From contig VZQC01012261.1 of the NCBI GenBank assembly GCA_009823505.1, positions 1,417,819-1,481,818 on the forward strand: a DNA stretch of 64,000 nt, in the 5' to 3' direction. The position numbers and the translations under genes are program-made. How positions within the stretch are numbered: position 1 is the first letter of the stretch; each line of letters begins with the position of its first letter. The notes under the pieces were generated by a model. It was not told the origin of the DNA. It did not search any database and worked only from the letters and a program-made list of their open reading frames with translations. This stretch comes from Rhizomys pruinosus. Lineage: Eukaryota; Chordata; Mammalia; Rodentia; Spalacidae. Of this stretch, positions 24,778 to 35,200 are shown one piece after another.

Positions 24778-25125
24778 TGTGATGTGGATGAGGAATGTCT
24801 CCCGTAGGTCAGGTATTTGAACCGTTTGGTCCCAGTTGGTGGCACTGTTTGGGAGCTCATGGAATCTAGGAGGTGCAGCCTCCCTGGAGAAAACTCTGCA
24901 GTGGGGCTAGCTCTGATGGTTCATAGCCTCATCCCACTTCCAGTTCACTGTCTGCTTCTCGTTAGCGGTTGAAGATGTGAGCTCTCAACTCTCAGTGTCG
25001 GCACCTTGCTGCCATGTCTCTCCACTGCCATGCTGCTTGTCCCTCTGGAACTGTAAGCCAAAATAAACTCAGTCAGCTGCCTTGGTCATGGTATTTTATT
25101 TCAGTGACAGAAAAGTAGCTAATAC
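24778..25125 (+). repeat. LTR-like or MaLR-like interspersed repeat
   Basis: The sequence ends 'gccaaaataaactcagtcag', about 45 bases of T-rich sequence, then 'agtagctaatacat', a pattern I associate with dispersed mammalian LTR-type repeats carrying an AATAAA signal. Family not certain. Confidence 0.5.
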
Positions 25126-25867
25126 ATACGGTGTTTGGGACCATGATGAAATCACAGGGTCCCGCTCTGTCACACTTTATCTCTTGTGTCCTCACTACAT
25201 GCTACCTTCCTGATAGTCACTTAGAATCCATTTCTATGATCAGGTCAAAACTCGTAGGGTACACTGGGTTTAGACTGTATACAGGGCTTCTGGCATCCAC
25301 TGGGAATCTTGGATCATGTCCCAGCAGGTAAGAGAGGCCATCTCTACTACTTCACTAGAGCCATTTTTTCCAGTGCCCTATTCTGTTTCTGTCCTGCAGG
25401 GTGGGTTTTTGCACTGACCTGATGCTGTCCTAGCACTGCTAGGGCAGGTAAGGACTGAAAATGGAGAGGAAACAAAATTTTCAAAATGTGATTTTAATGG
25501 GTTTTGATGCTTTTATATAATATGACTCTGGCTACTAAAGAGCACATTAAAAAATAAATGTTCATGCCTTTCTCATCAAGTGTCATTTAAATCTTATTAG
25601 CTAGATCTCTGTGAAATGACACTGGCAATAGGACTCTTTTGTTTGTAAATTTCCCATGTTTTGGCCACTTTGAGGCCCTGGAGACAATATTAACATTTGT
25701 CTGATAAGTGTTATCAGAGTCTTTCCAACTCAATTTGATAGTCAAAATAAAATTCCTGGGTGGAAATTATACCAGACAGTTGTTTTGGTGCTGACTGGTA
25801 AGTCTGATTTGTTCTTAAACTGAGATGTCAGTACACTGGGCCAGCAGTCCATCATTAATTATTATTG

Positions 25868-26075
25868 ATTTTTTGTTTTATGTGTATGAGTGTTTTGCCT
25901 GCATGTAAGTGCACCATGGGTGTGCATTGCCCACAGAAGCCAGAAGAGGGCATCAGAGCCCCTGGAATTGGAGTTATAGATTTGTTAGCTACCTTGTGGG
26001 TGCTAGGGACCAAACCCTGGTCCCCCACAAGAGCAGCCAGTGCTTGTAACTGCTGAGCCATCTCAGTTCTCGGGC
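25868..26075 (-). mobile_element. B2 SINE
   Basis: Minus-strand B2, diverged: 'tatgtgtatgagtgttttgc', 'cagaagagggcatcagagcc', 'gtaactgctgagccatctca'. Confidence 0.9.
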
Positions 26076-26211
26076 CCTACTTTCTGTCAAATATCTTAGT
26101 ATTTGCTTTGTCATTATATTATGACCCTTTTCTTTTTTTACAAACTGTTTATTTAATACCTGTGTAAGAGGCTGCAACTATTGCTGCTCTTTTCTGGTTT
26201 CTGTTCATGAC

Positions 26212-26566
26212 GTATATTAGTTACTTTTCTCACAGTTGTGACAAAATACCCTAAAGAAGCAACTTTAGAGAGCAATGCTTAGTTTTGCCTCCCAGTTTAG
26301 GGGGATGTGTTCATCATGGCAGTGAGTGCATGTAAGGGCTTGCTCCTCCTGTCTGAACAGATGAGGAGGCACAGGGCTCAGTGGAAGGGAGAGTACTGAG
26401 GGTTAACCTCAGCATCTGTCCATTCCCCACCTCAAGTGACCCACTTTCTGCAGCTTGGTGACACCATCTAAAGGTTCCCCAACCACCCAAAACAGCACCA
26501 CTATGTGGGTACCAAGTGTTCAAACACATGATCCAGTAAGGGGCACATCACATCCAAACAGTAAAG
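26212..26566 (+). repeat. dispersed rodent repeat, family uncertain
   Basis: Begins 'tattagttacttttctcaca' and resembles 60916-61282 at the start, in the 'catcatggc'/'cattgtggc' centre and at the end ('ttcaaacacatg'/'ttcaaaccacca'). Two copies in one window show that it is dispersed. I cannot name the class with confidence. Confidence 0.55.
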
Positions 26567-26569
26567 TGC

Positions 26570-29118
26570 GGAATATCTCCTTCTATTTTTTTATTTTAAT
26601 CTATGCACATCCTTAAAGTTAAACAAGTCTCTGGTAGAAAGCATAGAATTGAGTCTTATAGGAGAATATAAAAGGAGAGTGTTTGCTTGATAGACATTTT
26701 AGCAAACAGAAAAAGGCAACTGTGCATGGCAGTGATGGTCTAAGCAGCCATGCACCATGGCCTGTAGGTGGTGTTTTCTAGTTCACTATTATTTGCTCCC
26801 TGCAGTTCCTGTTGTCGTTTGATTCTGAAACTTAAAATCTCTGAGATTAAAAGTTAGCTTATTTGAATGGTCCATTTAGGCAGGTTTTAGTTAAGGCTTG
26901 ATTATTCAGGTTTGTTTATGAATGGTATTTCAATTCATTATCAGTGTTTCTATTGTGAAGTAACCTGGAAAGAAGACTTACCTGGTTACTCTGCCTAGCC
27001 TCAGCCCCATCCCACTGCCTGACCACAATTCTCAGTTCCAGAAGTTTCTCTTGACAGATCCCTGGCTGTCCAATCCCTAGTCCCCATTTTGTCATCTTCT
27101 CCACCCCCAGGGTTTTTTGAGCCTCCTGTTTCCCTAGGCTCCCAGTCTCCTGTGCTGTAAGATGCCTGTCTTCTAGGTCTCTCCATTTCTTTGTTCTCTG
27201 GCAATCTGGGATTCTCTTGCTTAAGACTAGACTATATTTTGATCATAATAAAAAACAAAAATAAAACAGAAAAGAGCATAGTGCTATATGTACATAGAAG
27301 TAATTCAAAGAGAAAATACAGAATTCCGTGCTTCCCTCTAAGACTTACTGAAATTGGGTATTTTTTCATTTCTACCCACTGTCTCACATTGAAGCAGAAA
27401 ACAGATCTAAAGCTTGGAATTTTTATGTACAGCTCCTTGGAGACGCAACACATTTCAAACTGTTAGAAATAAAACAAGCATTTCCTATTTACTCTGAAAT
27501 ACTCCCGTGGTTATCAAGGTAAAAGCCTCCACATAAGAATCCTTAAATGAGTCCTAAATAGAGCCTTGGGCAATACAGTAATTGCCTTTTGTACCTTCCA
27601 AAGGGAAAGCTCTTAGCCAAGGCAGAACAGCTCAGCCAGAGCTGTGTTTTGAATAGCCCTTTGGATCTCAGATCTCCTGAGAAATGCTTTCCAAACTTTT
27701 ATGTCCAACCTGGTGCCCAAGCATTTCTGAACTATGCATAATTGGTGGAAATGAGTATATGAGATCTGTGCTAGTCAGAATTACCCTAAAACCCCTCAAA
27801 TTTGAGACAAAAATCAGGATTTAAAAGTTTTCAGTGCCTGGGGACAGCACATTAGGGACGCCAAGGGAAGGTCCAGTCTGCCTCTGAACTTACTTTATGG
27901 AAGCATTTCTGTCCAGGGCCCAGCAGATCTTGAGACAGGACTATAGTTTTTATACATCCTTTGGAGCTCAGATCTGACCTCGGGATATTTTTTTAAACAT
28001 ACACAAAATGGCTCTGTCACATCAAACATGCTAAAAGGATACCAAGTTATCACTATAGGGATACAAGCTCAAGCCTGCAGCCCATGTTAAAGAAGATCAT
28101 TTTTGTAAACTGATCCCAAGAAAGGCCATTGCTAGCAGCACTGACTGTGGAGGAAAATGAACATCCCAGTAAGTGGAAATGCAACGACCTGGCCATCCCA
28201 GCAGCAGAGGAAAGCTTTGGCAGAGACCTGCTCCATAGGCTGTTTAATTTTGTTTGGAGAAACTGAACTTTTGACAGATGAACTTCTTTTCCCCTGGACT
28301 GGTGTTTATCCAACAGAGTTGTGGTTGTGAAATAATCCAGAATTCACGAGGTCAGAGAACGACCTGGTTTACACACAGACAGTTCCTCCCATCTCTCCCC
28401 ACAGCTTCCCCAGGGAGGTGTTTGGGTGGGCTGCTCTTCTGCTCATCTCTCAGATGGTCACCAGAGGACCTGCCAACCTCTTGGGCGTGGCCCTGTTCGT
28501 TCTGGCAGATCCATCAGACTCGGGTCTCAGTATCCTTTCCCACACTATGCTCTGAGCTTGAAACCATTCCAATACACTTGAATAAGCATCTTCCTATAAT
28601 GTATTGGGAATCAGAAGCATCAGTGAAATTAAAGCAATAATAATACGCTGGATTTTTTGTAATACCTTCTTTCATAAGAACATAGACTACCCTGTTGTGT
28701 TTTATTAGCTGCAGTGAAAGAATAATACAGTGTTGAATAAATTTGCTTAGGTTTATCTTTGAAACTTAAAAAAATTCCATTAACAAGAGGATTATTATAA
28801 GAAGTCTTTCCTTCTCCCTAGCCACCTGGTTCCTTGGTGCATAAATAAAGGTATTTTTTCCTGCCAGACACTCAGTCCTTGTGTTCTGTCCTCTGTGGTG
28901 GGTTATCATCCATGTACTTATGGCTCCACAATGAAGATAATCTCACTGGACACAAAATAAGTACTATGCGTTGCCTGCACATTTCCCATTCATTTCTGGG
29001 TAGACCGACTTATCCAGGAACAGTTTTACCTTCGAGTGATTTGCACAGAGCTCACAGCGTCTTGACAGTGCTGATGTGTGGCTGTTGAACTCACAATGTT
29101 CTTTTTCTTGCATTTTTC
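26570..29118. other. unique intronic sequence before the exon
   Basis: About 2.5 kb in which I recognise no repeats, one of the longest repeat-free stretches here. It lies immediately upstream of a coding exon. No conserved element can be asserted without an alignment. Confidence 0.4.
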
Positions 29119-29120
29119 AG

Positions 29121-29192
29121 AAATCGAGGCGAAGGAGGCATGTGACTGGCTCCGTGCTGCTGGGTTCCCGCAGTACGCTCAGCTGTATGAGG
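29121..29192 (+). CDS. Stard13: Stard13 coding exon, first visible part of the SAM domain
   Basis: A 72-nt internal exon. It follows a pyrimidine-rich tract ending 'tgcatttttcag' and is followed by the donor gtacgtaa. Two bases complete a split codon, then come 23 codons reading IEAKEACDWLRAAGF / PQYAQLYE, and one G that starts the next split codon. STARD13 (DLC2) and its paralogue DLC1 carry this motif at the start of the SAM domain. The choice of STARD13 over DLC1 rests on 'LRAAGF' here and 'QFPINIVAVKKDHDF' in the next exon, which fit my memory of STARD13. The protein is a RhoGAP with SAM, GAP and START domains; it inactivates RhoA/Cdc42 and acts in the cytoplasm and at membranes and focal adhesions. 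Both flanking introns are phase 1, so skipping this exon would keep the frame but destroy the SAM fold. Confidence 0.95.
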
Positions 29193-29656
29193 GTACGTAA
29201 GTCTCCTTCACTCTTTACAGAGAGAATACATTCGAGATGAACCAGGTGGACCTGAGCTATGTGATCACTTCCGGGCCTTTTCTTTGTTTTTTTTTTTTCT
29301 TTGCTTCCTTTCCTCCTCAGCCTGTGGAATGCTAGGCTTCTCCTGACACCAGTCTGGAACTGAGGCCCACCCCATTCCCGCTAGCTCTACTCCTGCTTCC
29401 CACCATGGATTCCCACCAACCCTTCCCTATCCCTCTACATTGACAAATTTTCTAGAAGTCTCAAAACTGGTTGTTTAGAGAAGTCCCTTATTTGTGTTCA
29501 CTTTATATGAAAAATGTTTATAGATCAGATGTCAGTCTTCTGAGTTTCGAGTGCAAATCTTTTCTTGCCAGCATTATACTTCTATTCAACAGTTCTTTAA
29601 TAAATAGCTAACAGATCCATTCTCCTCTATCTTACTGCTAGCTAAGATCATAATCA

Positions 29657-29862
29657 GTTTTTTATTTTTTATGTGAAATATATTGCCTACATATTTATAA
29701 GTGCACCCATGTTGTCCAATGCAAAAGGTCAGAAGAAGGTGTCACATTACATGAAACTGGAGTTATGGACAGTTGTTAGCTGCCATGTGGGTACTAGGAG
29801 TTGAACCTGGGTCCTCTGCAAGCCAGCCAGTGCTCTTAACTACTGAGCCATCTCTTCAGCCC
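29657..29862 (-). mobile_element. B2 SINE
   Basis: Minus-strand B2 with an 8-bp target duplication, cataatca, at 29649-29656 and 29863-29870. It lies antisense in the intron between the two SAM exons. Confidence 0.92.
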
Positions 29863-29870
29863 CATAATCA

Positions 29871-29980
29871 AGAATTCGCCATGTAGACAAGGATGGCGTT
29901 GAATTCATAGAGATCTGCCTGCTTGTAATTCCTGAGTACTGGGATTCAAAGTATTGTGCCACCATGCCCAGACAAAATCG
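29871..29980 (-). mobile_element. diverged B1 fragment
   Basis: 'aattcatagagatctgcctg', 'tgagtactgggattcaaag' and 'gtgccaccatgcccaga' follow the minus-strand B1 order. The left (3') part is lost. Confidence 0.75.
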
Positions 29981-30825
29981 AATCTTAACTGTTTTGTAGA
30001 TTGTCCCTATATGTAGTGAATTAGAAGCATAGCAACAGTGAGGAGTTGGTATACTGGAGCTCAGTTGTGGAAGATTGTTGCTAGTGGTACTTATCACAAA
30101 ATCACAAAGGTGTAGGTAAGATACAGGAATCTACAAGGAAAGCCAAAGGCTAATAGCACTGAACCTGTCACTACCATAGGCTCAAAGGGAGAGAGTATCA
30201 GCACCCAGGAGAGATGAACCTTACGCACATCCTTGGAGGGAACGCATAGCTGGCCATGGGCACCTTGCAGAAAGAATGTAGAAAGAATCAAGGGATATAT
30301 GTAGTTATCACATGTGCCTCCATGAATTTTGGCCATAACTTCCCATCTACCTAACACAAAAGGAAGCCAGAGGTCACAAGTCTTGGATGCATCCACCCTC
30401 ACAGGTGGGTCTCAAAGCATAAAACAAAGTGCAGGAAAGTGAAGTCAGGGGCTCAGGAGAAGGTACTTAGCACATCAAACAATGGCAGCTTCTTATCTTA
30501 ATGGCACAGGCTGGAGAGAATCAGCAAAATTAATCTTTACTTGCAGACCACTTCCATATCTTCACCCACAACCTCAAGTTTATATTAAAAAAATATAGAT
30601 TCCCATTCTCCAACAGCAGGTCACTAATTAGGAAGGAATAGCCCAGGATGGTAGGTGAGACTTCCTACATGGAAGGCTGAAAACTGAAACCCAAGTCTTT
30701 TCATCCTCAATATTTCCTATAATCTATGCTCTATAAATAATGTGTTTTAACTGTGAACAGTCCATGAATGTCTAAGTTGTGCAGCAAGCTCAGAAATGTC
30801 AGACTGTGTTTAAACTATGGGTTGA

Positions 30826-31018
30826 GGGGTGGAGAGATGACTCAGTGACTGCTCTTGCAGAGGACCTGGGTTGGATTCCCAGCACCCACATGGCACCTAA
30901 GAACCGTCTTTAACTCCAGTTCCAGGGGAATCCAACGCCTTCTTCTGATTCCGCAGCATTGCACCAACCTACATGCAGACAGTAATCTCATACACATAAA
31001 AAATAATAAATAAATAAA
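30826..31018 (+). mobile_element. B2 SINE
   Basis: B2 with small deletions in the head and near 'gcattgcaccaacc'. A 17-bp target duplication (tttaaac[t/c]atgggttga, one mismatch) lies at 30809-30825 and 31019-31035. Confidence 0.94.
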
Positions 31019-32090
31019 TTTAAACCATGGGTTGAACAATATAAGAACAGAGCTTATTCTATGCCAGATATTCAAAAACCAGTAAAAACCAGTGTTCACT
31101 GAATGTTCTCACCACCACCATAAAGTAGATATTATAATATTATCCCTCTTATACAGCTGAGGAGACAAAGATCCCAGGAGGTCAAGTGATTAACCAGAGA
31201 GACTCCAGCTCATTTCCCCAGGCTTTAGTACCTGTGCTTGTCACTGTGACACACGCCCCTTGGCCAGGGGACTGAGGCAGTATTCATTCTGGTCCCACGG
31301 AGGATTCAGTTGCAGTGATTGCTTCACCAGAAGGGGAATAGTTTCTCTTTCCAAGACACATGAAGAGTTAGAAACCATTAGCTTTAATACAACTGGCAAG
31401 GAATAAATGGTTCAAAATAAAGGATGGTGTCCCAGTGGTAATGAGCAGGCATTTAAATGTGACATTGGCTGCTATGCCAAGTGATTTCTCTAGAGTTTTA
31501 CTAATGAATGAGGTACCTAAAATTAATGCCATGCTCTGAATATTGACAGTGACCTCCTGAGTTGGCATGGGCAGAGAAGTCATGGTGTTGGAATTCTGTT
31601 TCTTTGCATAGTGTTAGTTGTATTGAGTATTATAACTCTTGAGGATGACTGAAGATTTCTCTACGAAGGAAAACATCAGAGACCACTGAATGTTGGGTAT
31701 TTTGGGAAATGTCCTTTCTGAAGGGAAAAAAATATGCCAAACTATATCTTCTGCAAAATTTTGATAATAATCGTCTGTGATCTATGTTGTAGGTGAATGA
31801 TAAGAATGGAAAAGCTCTACTCTAAGTCCACATCAATGCATATCTGATAAAAATGCAGGTGCTGAGCTTTTAATCCTACCCGAGGTCAGCACTTGATTAT
31901 TTTCATATTTTCCATTTACTCTCAAAAGCATTTTCTGTGATAAAAATAAAATTGTGTGTTATTTTAAACACCAACAGCAATAATAACAGTTAAGATCAGT
32001 GATTTGTGTAGACCTTGGTGACCTGAGTTGTTGGCACCCATTCAGATCCAGCAAGGGATGTAAACCTGTGTCTCTCCTTTTCTCTCTTAG

Positions 32091-32172
32091 ATTCACAGTT
32101 TCCCATCAACATTGTGGCTGTGAAAAAAGATCATGATTTTCTTGAAAAGGACCTTGTAGAACCTCTTTGCAG
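32091..32172 (+). CDS. Stard13: Stard13 coding exon, second visible part of the SAM domain
   Basis: An 82-nt internal exon after the acceptor '...ctctcttag' and before the donor gtaaatca. Its first two bases join the G from the previous exon to make GAT (Asp). It then reads SQFPINIVAVKKDHDF / LEKDLVEPLC and ends with AG, the first two bases of an Arg codon, so the next intron is phase 2. Joined, the two exons give an uninterrupted SAM-domain stretch with no stop or indel. DLC1 differs in this part (as I recall it, 'DFLFPIDISLVKREHDF'), which supports STARD13. The following exon, expected to begin with the rest of this Arg codon and the conserved 'LNTLNKC' region, is not visible to the right. 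An antisense L1 begins only about 60 bases after this donor. Confidence 0.95.
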
Positions 32173-32229
32173 GTAAATCATATTTTTGGATTTTTTTAAG
32201 CTATCAATTCTGCTTTTTTAAATTTATAT

Positions 32230-32236
32230 ATTATAC

Positions 32237-32276
<40 letters not shown>

Positions 32277-35200
32277 ATCAAATCTAGACCCGTGTCCCCC
32301 ATCCCTCCACCCCCACCAGATCTCATGCATTCTGCCAAACATGATTTTTATCTCTTTCTCAGTCTTTCTCAATATTCTCCATGTGGAACTTACTGTTTTG
32401 AGCAGAAGTTCATGTTTCACGTCAGTTCTTTGATGCAGTCTTTCTGTTGTTATTGTTGTTGTTTCCACATATGCATCACTCCCAACTGCTTGGACAAAAA
32501 GCTCAAGGGGCCATGCACAAGAATATTACAACTAGGTAATTGGCATTAGCATCCCCAGATGAGGGAACCATTCAATGTTGTTTTTCTGGACTGTGTTACT
32601 TCACTCAGCATGATGTCCTCTAGCTCAGCCATTTTCCTGCAAAGCTCATGATGTGTCTTTCTTTACTGCTGCATCGAACTCCATGTGGATGTACCACATT
32701 TTCTCTATCCACCATCAGTTGAGGGGCATTGGTTGGTTCCAGCTCCTTGCTATTGTGAAGAGGCTGAAATAAACATTGCCGTTCATGTATCTCTGTCGGT
32801 GGGTGGTCTTGAGGGTACACGCCCAGGAGTGGTATGGCTGTGTCTGGTGGCAAGTTCATTCAAGTCTTCCAAGGGTTCTCACACTGCTTTCCCATAGTGG
32901 CTGTACGAGTTTACATTCCCACCAGCAGTGGATGAGTGTTTTCCCTTTCCCCACAACCTCTCCAGCACTTGGTATCATTTGTTTTCTTGATCCTAGCCAG
33001 TCTTATTGGAGTAAGATGATATCTTAAAGTGGTTTTATTTGCATTTCCTTAATGATTATGATGGTGGAACACTTCTTAAGGTGTTTCTCAGCCATCTCTA
33101 ATTCCTCACTTGTGAAGTCTCTGTTCAGCTCTTTGTTCCATCTATTGAGTGGGTCATTTGTTTTCTTTCTTCTTTGTTTTTTGAGTAGTTTATATATTCT
33201 GGAAATCAATGCCTTTCAGATGTTTCTGTCATGAAGGTTTCCTCCCACTCTGTGGGATTTCTCTTCACTTCCTTGATTGTTTCTTTTGCTATACAAGCTT
33301 TTGAGTTTAATGAGGTCCCATTTGTCAATGTCGACCTTAATTCTTGTCAACTGCTCTGTCTTATTTGGAAGTCTTTTCCTACGCCTAGTCTTGTAGTCTG
33401 CTGCCAACTTTTTCTTTATCACCTTCAGAGTTTGGGGTTTCACGTTGATGGTCTTTGATCCATCTGGAGTGACTTTTGTACAGGGCGAGAGGTAGGGGTT
33501 AATTTCATTCTTCTACAAGTGATGATCCAGTTTTCCAACACCACTTGCTGAAGATGCTTGTTTTTCTCCATTGTGTCTTCTGGCCCCTTTCAAATATGAA
33601 TGGCTGAAATGAAATGTATGTGCTCAAGTTTGGATCTTCGGTTTTTTTTTTTTTTTTTTTTTTTTTTTGTGCCCGTACCAGGCTGTTTTTTTATAGACTA
33701 TAGCCCTACAGTATAGTTTGAAGTCTGGTATAAGATATCCCCCTGTAGTTCTTTTCACTCAAGGTGTTTGGCTTATTTGGGGTCTTTTGTTTATCCAAAG
33801 AATTTAAGACTTTTTTTTTTCCAAGCCTGTGAAGAAACTCTTGGGGATTTTTGATGGGATTGCGTTAAATCTATACAAGACTTTCACGTAGAATGGACAT
33901 TTTTTACCAATGTTATTTTCCCAATCCATGAGGCAATGGGAGGGTTTTTCCATCTTCCGATGTCTTCAATTTCTTTCTTTAAAGGTTTAAAATGTTTTTG
34001 AAGAGATCTTTGGTGTCTTTGGTTAGGTTTGTTCCTAGAAATTTTATTGTTTTTGAGGCTATTGTGGTGGAAGGTCTCTTTGAATTCTTTCTCCGTTGCT
34101 TGTTCTTGGTTGTAAAGAAAGCCATTGATTTTTTAGGTTAATTTGTATCCTGCCACTTTGCTGAAGCTGTTAATCATTTCTAGGAGTTTTATGGTGGAGT
34201 TTTTAGCATCCCTTAGCGAACAGTCATATCATCAGCAAATAGTGATAGCTTGACTTCCTCTTTTCCAATTCGTACTCCTTTAATTTCCTTTTCTTGCCTT
34301 ATTGCTCTAGCAAGTGTTTCGAGCGCATATTGAAGAGGAGTGGTGACAGGGAGCAGCCCTGCTGGTTCTACCTTTAAAGGAATGTTTTGGCCAGGCGTGG
34401 TGGCCCACGCCTTTAATCTAGCACTTGGGAGCAGAGGCGCGGATCTTTGTGAGTTCAAGGCCCAGCCTGGTCTACAGAGTGAGTTCCAGGACACCTGAGC
34501 TAAGGGAGACCCTGTCTCGAAAGACCAAAAATAAAAAATAAATAAATAAATAAGGGAATGTTCTGTCATTTCCCCATTTAGGATGTATTGGCTGTGGGTT
34601 TCCGTAATGGGTTTTGATTACATTGAGGAATGATCCACCCTCCAATCCAATTCCTTCTAGGACTTTAAGCATGAAGGGATGCGGATTTTGCAAAGGCTTT
34701 TCTCATCAATTGAGAGATGTGGTGTGGTTTTGGTTTTCATTCCATTTATGTGTTTGACAATGTTTATTGATTTTTGTTTGTTGAACCATCCCTGCATCTC
34801 TGGTATGAATCCAATTTGGTCCTGATGGATATCTTCTTGATGTGGTCTGTATGCGATTTGCCAGTATCCTGTTTAGAATTTTGGCATCTGGTTCATTAGG
34901 GAGAGGGTCTATAATTCTCCTTTTTAGTTGTATCTTTGCTCGTTTTGGTAATAGAGTGATGCTGCTTCATAGAAGGAATTTGGGAGAATTTCCTCTGATT
35001 GTATCCTTCTAAGCAGTTTCAGTAATAATGGTTGCAGGTCTTTTTGAAATGTTTTATAGAATTCTGCCGTGAAACCATCTGGGCCTGGGCTTTTTAGTTG
35101 GGAGGTTTCTTACTACATCTTCAATTTCTTCATGTATTAGGGTCTGTTTAAGCTGTGGATCTCTTTGGTTGAGCTTTGGTGATTCCCAAGGATTTCAGAT

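Larger units (their letters stand above)
1..29120 (+). other. Stard13: Stard13 intron upstream of the SAM-domain exon
   Basis: This stretch lies before the acceptor at 29119-29120. The exon there begins in the middle of a codon, so at least one coding exon must lie to the left of the window. I found no exon, CpG island or convincing promoter here. Apart from the repeats listed separately it is AT-rich unique sequence. Calling it intron is an inference from the exon phase; an alternative Stard13 first exon could be hidden in it without my recognising it. Confidence 0.7.
29193..32090 (+). other. Stard13: Stard13 phase-1 intron
   Basis: Begins gtacgtaa and ends in the tract 'tctctccttttctctcttag'. 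It is 2,898 bp, interrupts an Asp codon after its first base, and contains two B2s and a B1 fragment. Positions 31040-32085 hold nothing else I recognise. Confidence 0.93.

Noticed and set aside
28278..28640. 120-codon frame close to the Stard13 exon
   Set aside because: Not in the Stard13 frame, no recognised motif and no matching splice sites; treated as intronic chance.
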